Shown: positions 7,913-16,822, counted from the first letter of the stretch. The stretch: DNA of 51,778 nucleotides from an uncultured Eubacteriales bacterium (GCA_902760595.1 CACWHI010000010.1:1-51778); one strand, 5' to 3'. Notes: generated by a model not told the origin, from the sequence alone. Numbers and translations: made by a program.

Positions 7913-8073
7913 CAATGCAACAGAGATAGATTATTATTATTCTACCTACAGGGGGGTGCTATATGTGTTTTTTACAACTATACTTCCCCTGTAGGTCGTA
8001 TCGTATCTAACACTATGTCTTACAGATACAGTGTTGATAAATACATGCGCGTAAGCGCAGGAAGGAGTGTTAC

Positions 8074-8904
8074 ATGACACACTCTTTTAATGATGCTGTC
8101 AATACAGGACAGCAAGGTGAAGCTTTCTGCTTTGAGAACTTATCGTCACTACTAAGTAGGTATTTAGTTCTAAACAAGACAATGTGCACGAAAGAACACA
8201 TAGAGGGAGGTGACTACCGCATTCTTGCACTACTACCTTCTGATGAGGAGCCTATTGAGTGGCCTGATTGGCTACCGGATAAGGACTTGTCAGGAAAAGC
8301 CTTGCCTTTGACGATGTATGAAGGTGGGGTTGAAGTCAAGACAATCAATAACTTCCTGACACGGAATAACGACAATGATGAGCCTTCTGGCACTATTGGC
8401 TTTGAGCTATGGTCTAACGCTAGTAGAAATGATCCCGGTTGGTTGTATGCGCTGTGCCACCCAAAGGCACAGCGCATACGTTCAAAGGAAAATAGGAGTG
8501 TTTTCCCTTCAACTCAACCGCTAGTCTTGCTCTTCGCTTTGAAACACCTTAACAACCTAATTGCAGTTATAGCATTTGAAGATGTACCGGGGCTACTAGA
8601 TCGTCTATTTGACATTGCTTTTGAATGTGGAGTAGACCTGCATAAATGGAATATTCCTGTAGGTAAAGCCGCCGAAGAGTGGCAGCCCCTAAATATGCTA
8701 CTGATACAGAACATGTGGCATGTGCCTTTTGAAAAGCTGGCAGATCTTGCAAGCGTGACAATGGTCAGCGAAGGTGTTATCGTACCAAAGAGTAAACATG
8801 ATATTCAATTGCAGCGCAGTAGGCTGGACTATCTGAAGAAAGCCGCGACGCATCAGCTATCGGATGAGAAAACATATGGACATAACAGCTACTATAGTTG
8901 CTAA
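8074..8904 (+). CDS. Putative PD-(D/E)XK-fold nuclease of phage/element type
   Basis: This 276-residue soluble protein is not recognised by name, but its N-terminal ~125 residues read like a restriction-nuclease fold. There is a helix with GEAFCFEN (Glu16), then GGDYRI (Asp47), a strand GGVEVKT (Glu87, Lys89), and then GTIGFELWSN and PGWLY. The D...E-x-K spacing followed by an E-x-WS strand and GWLY recalls small phage endonuclease-like proteins. The C-terminal ~140 residues are unknown. The start is set by AGGAAGGAG 6 bases before the ATG. The next gene begins inside its 3' end. It may be a resolvase or replication nuclease of the element, or a restriction-type defence enzyme. The fold is a moderate-confidence inference. 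Confidence 0.6.
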   Translation: MTHSFNDAVNTGQQGEAFCFENLSSLLSRYLVLNKTMCTKEHIEGGDYRILALLPSDEEPIEWPDWLPDKDLSGKALPLTMYEGGVEVKTINNFLTRNNDNDEPSGTIGFELWSNASRNDPGWLYALCHPKAQRIRSKENRSVFPSTQPLVLLFALKHLNNLIAVIAFEDVPGLLDRLFDIAFECGVDLHKWNIPVGKAAEEWQPLNMLLIQNMWHVPFEKLADLASVTMVSEGVIVPKSKHDIQLQRSRLDYLKKAATHQLSDEKTYGHNSYYSC

Positions 8905-9898
8905 TCTTGATATACTCGATCATCTGTCAGCCGAAACAACACCAGTATTGTTTCGGCTGAAGGAAACAACGAGCATTATCAAACACCTCCGGGGCTTCAT
9001 GCTCCATATGCTGTCATACAGCTATCCTGTATGGCCAGAACATCAGCCCCGATTTTACCTATTCTCAAAGCAACATCTAAAGACCTGGTGTAAGGGCCAA
9101 GGCATTACTGGAAGCATCAACTCTTGGCAATCACATCTTATCTTCTTAGCCGACTGTAAGCTTATCACCTTTTTCCGTCCTACAAGTCCATCCGATGATT
9201 CTGTTCTCAACAAAATATGGCAACACTCAATGTCACGGGACGAGTTATATTGCCGAGCCGAAACGCTTTGGTCAGTTCCTGAGTATACACCTGACCAATT
9301 ATCATACGCTGAAAGCGTGGCAGCTGAATACACAGAGAGCAGAATAAACTTGTCACACTTAACCAAAGAAGAAGTTATCCGGGTTCGTGGTCAGGCAATC
9401 GCCAATAGCCTTTATTTGGACGCTAGAACCCAGAAAAATGAAACAATACGTGCCTATGCGTTAGCGAAACAGTCTCTGCTACGTCAGATAAGAACAAGGA
9501 ATTATGGGCTCGTTGATGATATATGGCAGGACGTTTGGAGGGCTTTTTTGCTTGATAGAGTATCACCTTTTACACAAGAAAACGACGTGACCAATAGCAA
9601 GTATAATGCTCTTCAGAAAATAATGAATTCAAAGCAGAGCCTTGCATCGGACTGTGGGTGTATATACCGGCAGAGTACACGGAATGAGCGTACTGCGCTT
9701 GGGCTACCAACAAGTTTCAGCAAATGGCTGTTTTTGCCGAGAGAAGGTATTATTATGCTACTACCATTTTTAATTCATAATGTTCTACATGTAACGCGCC
9801 TGCCCCGAAAAGCAGGCGCGCTTTTATTTTATCCAAAGGAAGTAACCTATCATGAACACAGAACCAATAACATGTTTACCTCTTTCTCCTGTGTTTGA
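8864..9898 (+). CDS. Unknown element protein, 344 aa
   Basis: I do not recognise this protein. The N-terminal half (to about residue 110) looks helical and could be winged-helix-like. A middle segment around VPEYTPDQL is followed by Lys/Arg-rich helices. It overlaps the preceding gene by 41 bases from the ATG at 8864; an ATG at 8879 is an alternative. The 3' end is odd: a strong intrinsic terminator (9795-9830) lies inside the last part of the frame, and the frame runs on past the integrase ATG at 9852. The real C-terminus may therefore lie earlier, for instance after a frameshift near 9740-9770, where another frame closes before the hairpin. Its place between a putative nuclease and the integrase suggests a role in replication or excision. 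Confidence 0.5.
   Translation: MRKHMDITATIVANLDILDHLSAETTPVLFRLKETTSIIKHLRGFMLHMLSYSYPVWPEHQPRFYLFSKQHLKTWCKGQGITGSINSWQSHLIFLADCKLITFFRPTSPSDDSVLNKIWQHSMSRDELYCRAETLWSVPEYTPDQLSYAESVAAEYTESRINLSHLTKEEVIRVRGQAIANSLYLDARTQKNETIRAYALAKQSLLRQIRTRNYGLVDDIWQDVWRAFLLDRVSPFTQENDVTNSKYNALQKIMNSKQSLASDCGCIYRQSTRNERTALGLPTSFSKWLFLPREGIIMLLPFLIHNVLHVTRLPRKAGALLFYPKEVTYHEHRTNNMFTSFSCV
9795..9830 (+). terminator. Intrinsic terminator before the integrase
   Basis: A perfect 9-bp GC-rich stem (9795-9803 with 9812-9820) with an 8-base loop is followed by CTTTTATTTTAT. This is a strong factor-independent terminator. It sits inside the 3' part of the 344-aa frame and 22 bases before the integrase ATG. Upstream transcription should mostly stop here, making it an attenuator-like brake on integrase expression. 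Confidence 0.8.
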
Positions 9899-11129
9899 CA
9901 TGCCAACTGTAACACGATATAATGAAGATGCCGTCAGACAAATTGCAGAAGAGGCCGCACATGAAGCTGTTGCCAACATTCTAGCAAGACTAACGTCTGG
10001 CGCAGCGATATTTGACAACTGCACAGAACAATACTCAGCTTGTCCCGATATGAATGGAGGACAAGCTATGGCCAACAGAGTAAAGGCCCAAATCAAGATC
10101 AACGGTCAGCAACGATGGGTCAGCAGCTACAGCGTTCAAGACCTTGTCGAAAAGGCAATAGAAGCAAGCAGCAAGCCTGACATTCCTCTCATAACTCTGC
10201 AAGAGTATGCAGAGGACTACATGCAGCGTTACAAAGCAAATGGTTCCATCGAACATAATACCTTGACTGGGTACGTCGGTTATCTTAAAAACCATGTATA
10301 TCCCTTCTTTGGAGCTATGCCAATTGCCTCAATAACCGTAAACACTCTGCAGGATTATATCAACCTGAAAGCCGCGACCCTTTCTCAAAAGAGCATTCGC
10401 GAGCACATCAACCTTCTTCGGCAGATCTTTGCGGCAGCCATTGAAGACGAACTCATGGACCGCAATCCATGTCTCAGTTCACGCCTTCAGATTATCGGCT
10501 CAAAGAGCACCAAAGTCATGGCCTATACTGAAGAGGAATTTGCAGAGCTTGAACACCTGCTGACTTTTCTGAACGGAACTGATAAGCTGTTCCTGGCACT
10601 GTCGCTCTATACAGGCATGAGACAGGGCGAACTGTTTGCCCTGCAGTGGGAAGATGTCGATCTCGCTCAAAACCTGATCCGTGTTACCAAAGCTGTCGAA
10701 TGGGCGTGCCAGAATAAAGGAACAATAAAAAGCCCGAAGACAGAGAACGGCGTCCGGACAATTGTAATCATCAAACAGCTTGCTGATGTATTGAAGCCCT
10801 TGGCCAAGCCGTCAGGCTATGTTCTGACCGCCGAAAGGCAAAAGCCCGATGAGCCCATGAGTCATCAAGCAGTGAAACGTCTGAATGAGCGGATCGAGAA
10901 TGCCGCCAAGAAAACCGGCTGCAAAACGCGCTTTCTCAGTCATCGCGCCCGGCATACGGTTGCCACATTTCTAAACAACGCCGGTGCAGACGACGTGTCA
11001 ATTACTGGGATAATCGGTCACAGCGACGTTGCGTTCACAAAACGCCAATACGCTAACACGCAGACCGTGCAGCTTCAGCGAGGCATGGATAAATTCTCCA
11101 ATTACATCCAGAATATCGCAGTCTCATGA
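9852..11129 (+). CDS. int: Tyrosine recombinase / phage-type integrase
   Basis: This site-specific integrase catalyses integration and excision of the element. A SAM-like core-binding domain spans about 113-205. The catalytic residues of the family are all visible: Arg257 (TGMRQGE), Lys296 (KSPKTENG), His364 and Arg367 (SHRARH), His390 (GHSD) and Tyr400 (KRQYANT). Residues 74-105 resemble the arm-binding N-terminus of ICE and phage integrases. Two starts are credible: ATG 9852 with AAAGGAAG upstream (425 aa), and ATG 10068 with GGAGG 7 bases upstream (353 aa, a more usual length that begins MANRVKAQIKING). The gene ends 180 bases from tRNA-Met, the usual place for an integrase next to its attachment site. 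Confidence 0.93.
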   Translation: MNTEPITCLPLSPVFDMPTVTRYNEDAVRQIAEEAAHEAVANILARLTSGAAIFDNCTEQYSACPDMNGGQAMANRVKAQIKINGQQRWVSSYSVQDLVEKAIEASSKPDIPLITLQEYAEDYMQRYKANGSIEHNTLTGYVGYLKNHVYPFFGAMPIASITVNTLQDYINLKAATLSQKSIREHINLLRQIFAAAIEDELMDRNPCLSSRLQIIGSKSTKVMAYTEEEFAELEHLLTFLNGTDKLFLALSLYTGMRQGELFALQWEDVDLAQNLIRVTKAVEWACQNKGTIKSPKTENGVRTIVIIKQLADVLKPLAKPSGYVLTAERQKPDEPMSHQAVKRLNERIENAAKKTGCKTRFLSHRARHTVATFLNNAGADDVSITGIIGHSDVAFTKRQYANTQTVQLQRGMDKFSNYIQNIAVS

Positions 11130-11309
11130 ACACGCCAAGAATTGATATTTCGTATTATTATGCTGAACTATCAGGCGTTTTCGCCGCTTTATCTGAATAA
11201 AGTAAGAACAAAAACACCGAAATTCAGACACTTGAAGCATAAAACACGCCCAAAAAGCAAAAAAATAAACCGCTGAAAACCTTTGTGGTATCAGCGATTC
11301 CGGATTAAG

Positions 11310-11383
11310 TGGCTCCGATTGGACTCGAACCAATGACACTCCGGGTATGAACCGAATGCTCTAGCCAGCTGAGCTACGGAGCC
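11310..11383 (-). tRNA. tRNA-Met (elongator, CAT anticodon)
   Basis: This 74-nt cloverleaf has acceptor stem GGCTCCG/CGGAGCC, D-arm GCTC...GAGC, anticodon loop TTCATAC (CAT) and TTCGAGT in the T-loop. The AGCTGGCTAGAGC and GGTTCATACCC stretches match elongator tRNA-Met of Bacillota rather than the lysidine-modified tRNA-Ile2. CCA is not encoded. Its 3' end faces the integrase, making it the best candidate attachment site of the element. It is transcribed behind the initiator tRNA. Confidence 0.93.
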
Positions 11384-11390
11384 ATAAGAG

Positions 11391-11464
<74 letters not shown>

Positions 11465-11491
11465 TCACACCGCTCTCACGAGCGTGGATAT

Positions 11492-11520
11492 ATAATACCG
11501 CAAATCGGCGTTTCTGTCAA
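11492..11520 (-). promoter_or_regulatory. Strong sigma-A-type promoter for the Met tRNAs
   Basis: The -35 box TTGACA (11515-11520) and -10 box TATTAT (11492-11497) are separated by 17 bases on the minus strand, immediately upstream of the two tRNA genes. This is near-consensus and fits strong constitutive transcription of stable RNA. Confidence 0.85.
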
Positions 11521-11644
11521 CCTTTATTTTTCAGCTATTCGCCGACACGCGTCGAAAACGGAATTCCCTCATTCGACCTGTACTTTGTGCCGGATTGATT
11601 ATACGGCGGCTTTCGCGGGGCCCCAAAGATACGCAGCAGCGACG

Positions 11645-12523
11645 TCATGGATCAGCGATAAACGACAGCCTGAATTCCCCATTTCTGCCCTGGCCCATGC
11701 CATAGAACACGGCCCCATCGTACACGGCGACCGTCTCCCCTTCTTCCACGGAAACCTCGTCGAGCGGCAGCGGAACGCCATTGCGGGCCAGCGGCTTCTG
11801 CCGCCCTGTCAGTTGGATCGTCCGGTAATTGCTCAGCGGCCAGTCCATCGGCAGCAGGCAGCGGGACGCCTGCCCGGACGAGGCGGCGGAAGCGAGCGCC
11901 TCGCAGGTCACGCTGTTCGCAAGCGTGAAGCAGCCCGAGCGGGTGCGGATCAGCATCCGCATATGCGCCGGACGGCCGAGCGCCTGGCCGATATCGTGGA
12001 ACAGGGTGCGGATATAGGTGCCGGCGCCGCATTCCACCCGGAGGCGGAAGGTGGAGCTGTCCGCCCGGGAAAGGACCTCGCAGGCGTATATATGGGTCGG
12101 ACGCGGCTCGACCTGAACGCTGCCGCCGGAACGGGCGATCGCGTACAGGGGCTTCCCATCACGCTTGACGGCGGAATACATGGGCGGCGACTGCAGGATA
12201 TCCCCGAGGAAGCGGGCATTGATGACCGCCTCGAGCTCTTCAGCCGCCGGTGCGCCGCACCCGGGCTCGATGACGGTCCCCTGCGCGTCCTGCGTATCGG
12301 TCGCGCCCGTAAAGCTGATCTCCCCGATATAGGCCTTCGTTTTGTCAGAAAAATACTGCTGCAGCCGCGTGGCGCGGCCTGCCATGATCGGCAGCACGCC
12401 CGCCACCTCAGGATCCAGGGTCCCCGCGTGGCCGCACTTTTCACCCAGCAGGCGCTTAACAAACGCAACAGCCGCCGCGGACGACATCCCCGGCGGCTTC
12501 AGCAGGCTGATATACCCGTTCAA
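11645..12523 (-). CDS. truB: tRNA pseudouridine(55) synthase TruB
   Basis: TruB converts U55 in the T-loop of tRNAs to pseudouridine. The 292-residue length is normal. The N-terminus LLKPPGMSS and catalytic motif GHAGTLDP (Asp37) are present, followed by the conserved GTDTQD-like and SQ/SPPMYSA stretches. The C-terminus looks like a short PUA-like domain. The start is TTG at 12523 with GGAG 8 bases upstream, and it overlaps the nrnA stop (TTGA), a sign of translational coupling. It is the last gene of the rimP operon. Confidence 0.95.
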   Translation of the reverse strand: MNGYISLLKPPGMSSAAAVAFVKRLLGEKCGHAGTLDPEVAGVLPIMAGRATRLQQYFSDKTKAYIGEISFTGATDTQDAQGTVIEPGCGAPAAEELEAVINARFLGDILQSPPMYSAVKRDGKPLYAIARSGGSVQVEPRPTHIYACEVLSRADSSTFRLRVECGAGTYIRTLFHDIGQALGRPAHMRMLIRTRSGCFTLANSVTCEALASAASSGQASRCLLPMDWPLSNYRTIQLTGRQKPLARNGVPLPLDEVSVEEGETVAVYDGAVFYGMGQGRNGEFRLSFIADP

Positions 12524-13497
12524 GAGCTTTTCTCCATTTCTTCGTTGATGGCGTCCAGCGCGGCGGCGATAGCCTGCTCGGCAGGCAGCTTCAGCGTCAC
12601 GCCGGCAGCCGCTTCATGCCCTCCCCCGCCAAGGCGGACGGCGACTCTCTGCGCCGAATAGGGCGGCATGGCGCGCAGGCTGAATTTGGTGACGCTCTCC
12701 CCCGTGCTGTTGGCAAAGCAGCAGAAGCGCACGCCCGGGATATACATGCCATAATTGACGATGTTCTCGCTGTGCTCCGGCCTCGCGCCGGCCTGAGCGT
12801 AATCCTGTGGGAGGACGGACATCACTGTCAGCCTCCCTTCATGCAGGAAGGTCAGCCGCGAAAGCGCGCACGAAAGCATTCGGAGATGCTCTGGGGATTT
12901 CATCAGATGCAGGTGGCGCGCCCAGAAAGGCAGGTCAAAGCCCGTCTTCATCAGCTCGGACATGATCTCGAACGCTTCGGGATCCGTATTCTGGAAGCTG
13001 AAGTTGCCCGTATCGGTGCTGATGGCGGTATACAGGCAGACGGCGATTTCGGAAGTGACCGATTGCCCGAGCGCCCTGATCAGCCGCATGACGATGCAGC
13101 CGGCGGCCGGCGCGTCCGCGTCGATCTCGTTCTCGTCCGCGTAGGCGGGATTCGTGCCGTGATGGTCGATCTGCAGCCTGACAGGAGCGGCTTGAAAGAT
13201 GTTCACGGACGCGCCGATACGCGCCAGGTCTGCCGCATCCAGGCTCATGGCCGCGTCAAATTCACCGCTGACCGCGCCGGGTGTCAGCACCTCATTAGCG
13301 CCGGGAAGTATGGCGTAGGCAGCGGGCACAGGGTCCGCGCAGCAGGCGGTCACGGCCTTGCCCATGCCCTCGAGCAGGAGCTTTGCCGCCAGCATGCTGC
13401 CGATGGCGTCACCGTCCGGCGAGATATGCGTACACATGAAGATCCGCCGCGCGTCCTTCAGGTGTTGGATCAGCCGCTCATTCAGGAACGGTTTCAT
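12520..13497 (-). CDS. nrnA: DHH-family oligoribonuclease / pAp phosphatase
   Basis: This NrnA-type enzyme degrades short RNA oligonucleotides and dephosphorylates 3'-phosphoadenosine 5'-phosphate. The 325-residue protein shows the DHH signature set: HISPDGDAIGS near 25-35, a SLDAAD stretch, DHHGTNPAYAD, and the DHHA1 glycine-rich GGGGHEAAAG near the C-terminus. It overlaps rbfA by 20 bases upstream and truB by 4 bases downstream. The rbfA-nrnA-truB order is typical of Bacillota. Confidence 0.93.
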   Translation of the reverse strand: MKPFLNERLIQHLKDARRIFMCTHISPDGDAIGSMLAAKLLLEGMGKAVTACCADPVPAAYAILPGANEVLTPGAVSGEFDAAMSLDAADLARIGASVNIFQAAPVRLQIDHHGTNPAYADENEIDADAPAAGCIVMRLIRALGQSVTSEIAVCLYTAISTDTGNFSFQNTDPEAFEIMSELMKTGFDLPFWARHLHLMKSPEHLRMLSCALSRLTFLHEGRLTVMSVLPQDYAQAGARPEHSENIVNYGMYIPGVRFCCFANSTGESVTKFSLRAMPPYSAQRVAVRLGGGGHEAAAGVTLKLPAEQAIAAALDAINEEMEKSS

Positions 13498-13849
13498 CCG
13501 CGGCGTCCTCTTTGATGTTCAGCTGGTTCAGGACCTGGGAGATATGGATCCCATACGCGATATTGCGGTCGCGCTCGAAGAGCAGTTCCGGCGTATAGCG
13601 CAGGTCCACCTCGCGGCCCAGCTCGCGCCGCAGGTAGCCGGAGGCATTCTTCAGCGCCTTCATGAACCCGTCAGCCTTGTCGTCCTCTAAGATGCTGACG
13701 AACGCCTTGGCGTAGCGCAGGTCGCGCGTCACCTCGACGCGCGTCAGGGACCAGGTGCCGTCGATGCGCGGGTCGTTCAGCTGACGGATCAGCGAATCCA
13801 GCGCGTGACGCACCTCTTCCGATATTCTGTCAATGCGATAGCTTGGCAT
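13478..13849 (-). CDS. rbfA: Ribosome-binding factor A
   Basis: RbfA assists late maturation of the 30S subunit. The protein has 123 residues, the usual length, with a KH-like fold. The N-terminus RIDRISEEVRHALD and the central LRYAKAFVSIL strand are typical. The start has AGAGG upstream. It lies 15 bases after infB in the operon and overlaps nrnA by 20 bases. Confidence 0.95.
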   Translation of the reverse strand: MPSYRIDRISEEVRHALDSLIRQLNDPRIDGTWSLTRVEVTRDLRYAKAFVSILEDDKADGFMKALKNASGYLRRELGREVDLRYTPELLFERDRNIAYGIHISQVLNQLNIKEDAADETVPE

Positions 13850-13864
13850 ATCAATCCTCTGATA

Positions 13865-16822
13865 TTACTGTTCGATCTTCTCCTGCGTGAAGCACTCGAT
13901 CACGTCGTTTTCCTTGATATCGGCGTAGTTTTCGAGGCTGGCGCCGCACTCGTAGCCGGAATTGACGTCGTGCACGTCGTCCTTGAAGCGGCGCAGGGAG
14001 GAGAGCTTGCCCTCGAAGACGACCACGTTGTCGCGCAGCAGGCGCACGCTTGCGTTGCGGGTCAGTTTGCCGTCGGTGACATAGCAGCCGGCGATCGTGC
14101 CCGCGCCGGTGATGTGGAACACGTTGCGCACCTGCGCGTGGCCCAGGATGACCTCGCGGAATTCCGGAGAGAGCATGCCCTTCATGGCCTTCTCGATATC
14201 CTCGATGGCCTGATAGATGATGCGGTACAGGCGGATGTCGATGCCTTCCTTGTCCGCTGCCGCGCGCGCGGAGGCGTCCGGGCGGATGTTGAAGCCGATG
14301 ATGATAGCGTTGAAGGCGCTGGCCAGGTTGACGTCGTCCTGCGTGATCGCGCCGACCGCGCTGTGCAGCACGTGGACCTTGACCTGGTCGTTGGACAGCT
14401 TTTCAAGCGACTGCTTGACAGCCTCCACGGAGCCCTGCACGTCGGCCTTGATGATGACGTTGAGGTTCTGGACCTTGCCCTCGGTGATGCCCGCGAACAG
14501 CGTATCCAGGGAGACCTTCTGGCTCTGGGACCGGGCGGCCTTGAGCTTTTCCCTGCGCTCCTCGGCCACCTGACGGGACAGGCGGTCGTCCTCGACGGCG
14601 ATCATTTCCTCGCCGGCCACCGGGACATCCTCAAAGCCGGCGATCTCCACAGGCATGGAGGGACCGGCGGACTTCACGCGCTCGCCGCGGTCGTTGGTCA
14701 TGGCTCGGACGCGGCCGGAGGCCATACCCGCCACCAGGTTGTCGCCCACGTGCAGCGTGCCGTTCTTCAGCAGTACGGTCGCCAGCGGGCCGCGGGCCTT
14801 GTCCAGCTTGGCCTCGATGATGACGCCGCTCGCCATACGGTTCGGGTTGGCGCGCAGCTGCATCATATCCGCCTGCAGCAGGACCATTTCCAGCAGATCG
14901 TCCACGCCCTGGCCGGTCACGGCGCTGACGGGCGTCATGATGGTATCGCCGCCCCAGGCTTCCGCCAGCAGGCCGTACTTGGTCAGGTCCTGCATGACGC
15001 GGTCCGGGTTGGCTTCGGGCTTATCCATCTTGTTGATGGCCACGATGACGGGCACGTTGGCGGCCTTCGCGTGGTTGATGGCCTCCACGGTCTGCGGCAT
15101 GACGCCGTCGTCGGCCGCGACCACCAGGATCGCGATGTCCGTGGCCTGCGCGCCGCGCAGACGCATGGCGGTAAAGGCTTCGTGGCCGGGGGTATCCAGG
15201 AAGGTGATCGGCCGTCCGTTCAGCTGCACGGTATACGCGCCGATGTGCTGGGTGATGCCGCCCGCTTCGCCCGCGGCGACCTTCGACTTGCGGATATAGT
15301 CCAGCAGGGTGGTCTTGCCGTGGTCGACGTGGCCCATGATGGTGACCACGGGGGGACGCGGCTGCAGGTCCTCTTCCTTATCGTCCACCTTGGTATCGCT
15401 CAGGACGTCCTCGGCGGTCTTCTCCTGCTTCATTTCCAGGGTCACGCCGAACTCGGCGCAGACCAGGGAGGCGGTATCGAAATCCAGCTCGCCGTTGATG
15501 TTGGAGACGATGCCCAGCATGAACAGCTTTTTGAGGATCTCGCCGGCGGGCTTGCCGATGCGCGAGGTCAGCTCCTTGACGGTGATCGTATCCGCCGTCA
15601 TATAAGCCTTATCGATCACGATGGGCTGGATCGGCTGCTGGGCCTGCTGCTTCTTGGAGCGGGCCTTCTTGCCGCCGCGCACGGTATCATCGTCGAAGCC
15701 GTTGAAATGCTCGCGCTCGAGCTGCTTGCGGTTCTTGGACACATGCTCGGGATCGTGCTGGCGGATATAATTCTTCTTATTCGGGTCGTAATTGCTGACG
15801 CGCTCCTTTTCCATCACGGGCGCGAGCTCAGGCTGCGGGGTGGAACGGCCGCGGCCGCCGCCTGCGGGACGGTTTCCGCCGCGCTGCTGCGCACCGGGCG
15901 CGCCGCCCTGGGGACGGGCTCCGGGACCACCCTGGCCGGGATGTCCGCCCTGCGGACGGGCGCCATAGGGACCGCCCTGACCCTGCTGACGGGCAAATAC
16001 GCCGGTGGGCTGACCTCTCGTCGGGCTCCCCTGCGGACGCGCGAACACGCCGGTCGGCTGGCCCCTCGTCGGGCTGCCCTGTGGGCGCTCGAACACGCCG
16101 GTCGGCTGGCCCCTCGTCGGGCTCCCCTGCGGACGCGCGAACACGCCGGTCGGCTGGCCCTTGGCCGGGCTCCCCTGCGGACGCGCGAACACGCCGGTCG
16201 GCTGGCCCTTGGCCGGGCTCCCCTGGGCGCGCTGCTGCGGCGCCGCCTGAACGGGCCTGGGCTGCTGCTGGGTCTGGGCGGCAGGCTTTGTCTCTGGCTG
16301 AGGCGCCGGCTTTTCCTGCTGCGGCGCGGCCGGCTTCTCCGCCGGCTTCGGCGCTTCGGCAGCCGGCTGTGTCTCAGCCGCCGGCTTCGGCTCCACGACG
16401 TCCGCCTGTGCCTGCGGCTTTTCCTCGCTCACAGGCTTTGCGGGTTCGGGCGCGGGCTGTTTTTCTTCCGCAGGAGCCGGCGCGGGCTGCGGCGTCACCT
16501 CCGGTTCAGCAGGGGCGGGAGCGGAAGCGGAGGTATGGACCACCAGCGGCGCGGCGGGTGCTTCGGCCGGATCCGGCAGCTCGACATCATCATCCACCAT
16601 GACCCATGCCCTGGCATGCTGGCTGACCATCGCCTTCTGCTCCTCGAGCCTCTTCTTTTCCAGCGCGTCGTTTTCCTGTTTGATGAAAGCGCTGCGCTTT
16701 TTCTGAAGCGACTGGAGCACCATATCCAGGTTCTTGCGGACCTTGGAGGACTGCTCCAGGATCTTGCCCGCGCTCGCGTTCAGCTCTTTCGTGATATCGG
16801 CCAAATTCAATTTCGTCGCCAT
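13865..16822 (-). CDS. infB: Translation initiation factor IF-2
   Basis: IF-2 is a GTPase that brings initiator tRNA to the ribosome. The 985-residue protein has an IF-2 N-domain start, a long low-complexity Pro/Ala/Glu/Gln-rich linker (about residues 85-330), then the G domain with GHVDHGKT (about 496-503), DTPGHEAF and NKMD, and finally domains II-IV. The linker contains five 16-residue tandem repeats (about 199-278) ending in a Gly/Arg-rich stretch. The Gly/Arg/Pro-rich linker is long, but such linkers vary widely in high-GC Clostridia. The gene is in the canonical nusA-rnpM-ylxQ-infB order. Confidence 0.97.
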   Translation of the reverse strand: MATKLNLADITKELNASAGKILEQSSKVRKNLDMVLQSLQKKRSAFIKQENDALEKKRLEEQKAMVSQHARAWVMVDDDVELPDPAEAPAAPLVVHTSASAPAPAEPEVTPQPAPAPAEEKQPAPEPAKPVSEEKPQAQADVVEPKPAAETQPAAEAPKPAEKPAAPQQEKPAPQPETKPAAQTQQQPRPVQAAPQQRAQGSPAKGQPTGVFARPQGSPAKGQPTGVFARPQGSPTRGQPTGVFERPQGSPTRGQPTGVFARPQGSPTRGQPTGVFARQQGQGGPYGARPQGGHPGQGGPGARPQGGAPGAQQRGGNRPAGGGRGRSTPQPELAPVMEKERVSNYDPNKKNYIRQHDPEHVSKNRKQLEREHFNGFDDDTVRGGKKARSKKQQAQQPIQPIVIDKAYMTADTITVKELTSRIGKPAGEILKKLFMLGIVSNINGELDFDTASLVCAEFGVTLEMKQEKTAEDVLSDTKVDDKEEDLQPRPPVVTIMGHVDHGKTTLLDYIRKSKVAAGEAGGITQHIGAYTVQLNGRPITFLDTPGHEAFTAMRLRGAQATDIAILVVAADDGVMPQTVEAINHAKAANVPVIVAINKMDKPEANPDRVMQDLTKYGLLAEAWGGDTIMTPVSAVTGQGVDDLLEMVLLQADMMQLRANPNRMASGVIIEAKLDKARGPLATVLLKNGTLHVGDNLVAGMASGRVRAMTNDRGERVKSAGPSMPVEIAGFEDVPVAGEEMIAVEDDRLSRQVAEERREKLKAARSQSQKVSLDTLFAGITEGKVQNLNVIIKADVQGSVEAVKQSLEKLSNDQVKVHVLHSAVGAITQDDVNLASAFNAIIIGFNIRPDASARAAADKEGIDIRLYRIIYQAIEDIEKAMKGMLSPEFREVILGHAQVRNVFHITGAGTIAGCYVTDGKLTRNASVRLLRDNVVVFEGKLSSLRRFKDDVHDVNSGYECGASLENYADIKENDVIECFTQEKIEQ
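15989..16228. repeat. 48-bp tandem repeat x5 inside infB
   Basis: Five in-frame 48-bp units start at 15989, 16037, 16085, 16133 and 16181. They encode the 16-residue motif [16 protein letters not shown] with small substitutions (AK for TR, E for A). Such arrays expand and contract by slippage. They lie in the flexible linker before the G domain. Confidence 0.9.

Larger units (their letters stand above)
7391..8073. other. Structured non-coding tract: candidate replication origin or large ncRNA
   Basis: There is no credible gene here. The tract holds seven related near-palindromic 13-mers spaced 63-83 bases apart and a perfect 17-bp-stem hairpin (7491-7530). It also holds a 10-bp hairpin (7640-7668), a 10-bp inverted repeat whose right arm is at 7775-7784, and a perfect consensus DnaA box TTATCCACA (7904-7912). 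An AT-rich ATTATTATTATT run near 7930-7941 and a 10-bp inverted repeat (7945-7954 with 7986-7995) follow. A GTAA-tetraloop hairpin near 8045-8060 stands just before the next gene's AAGGAG. Repeats plus a DnaA box plus an AT-rich run match what iteron-type origins look like. A large ornate structured RNA is the alternative. Confidence 0.55.

Noticed and set aside
11130-11309. Small gene between the integrase and tRNA-Met
   Set aside because: No frame with a binding site is seen. The interval has only an imperfect CGCTGA/TCAGCG hairpin near 11271-11296.
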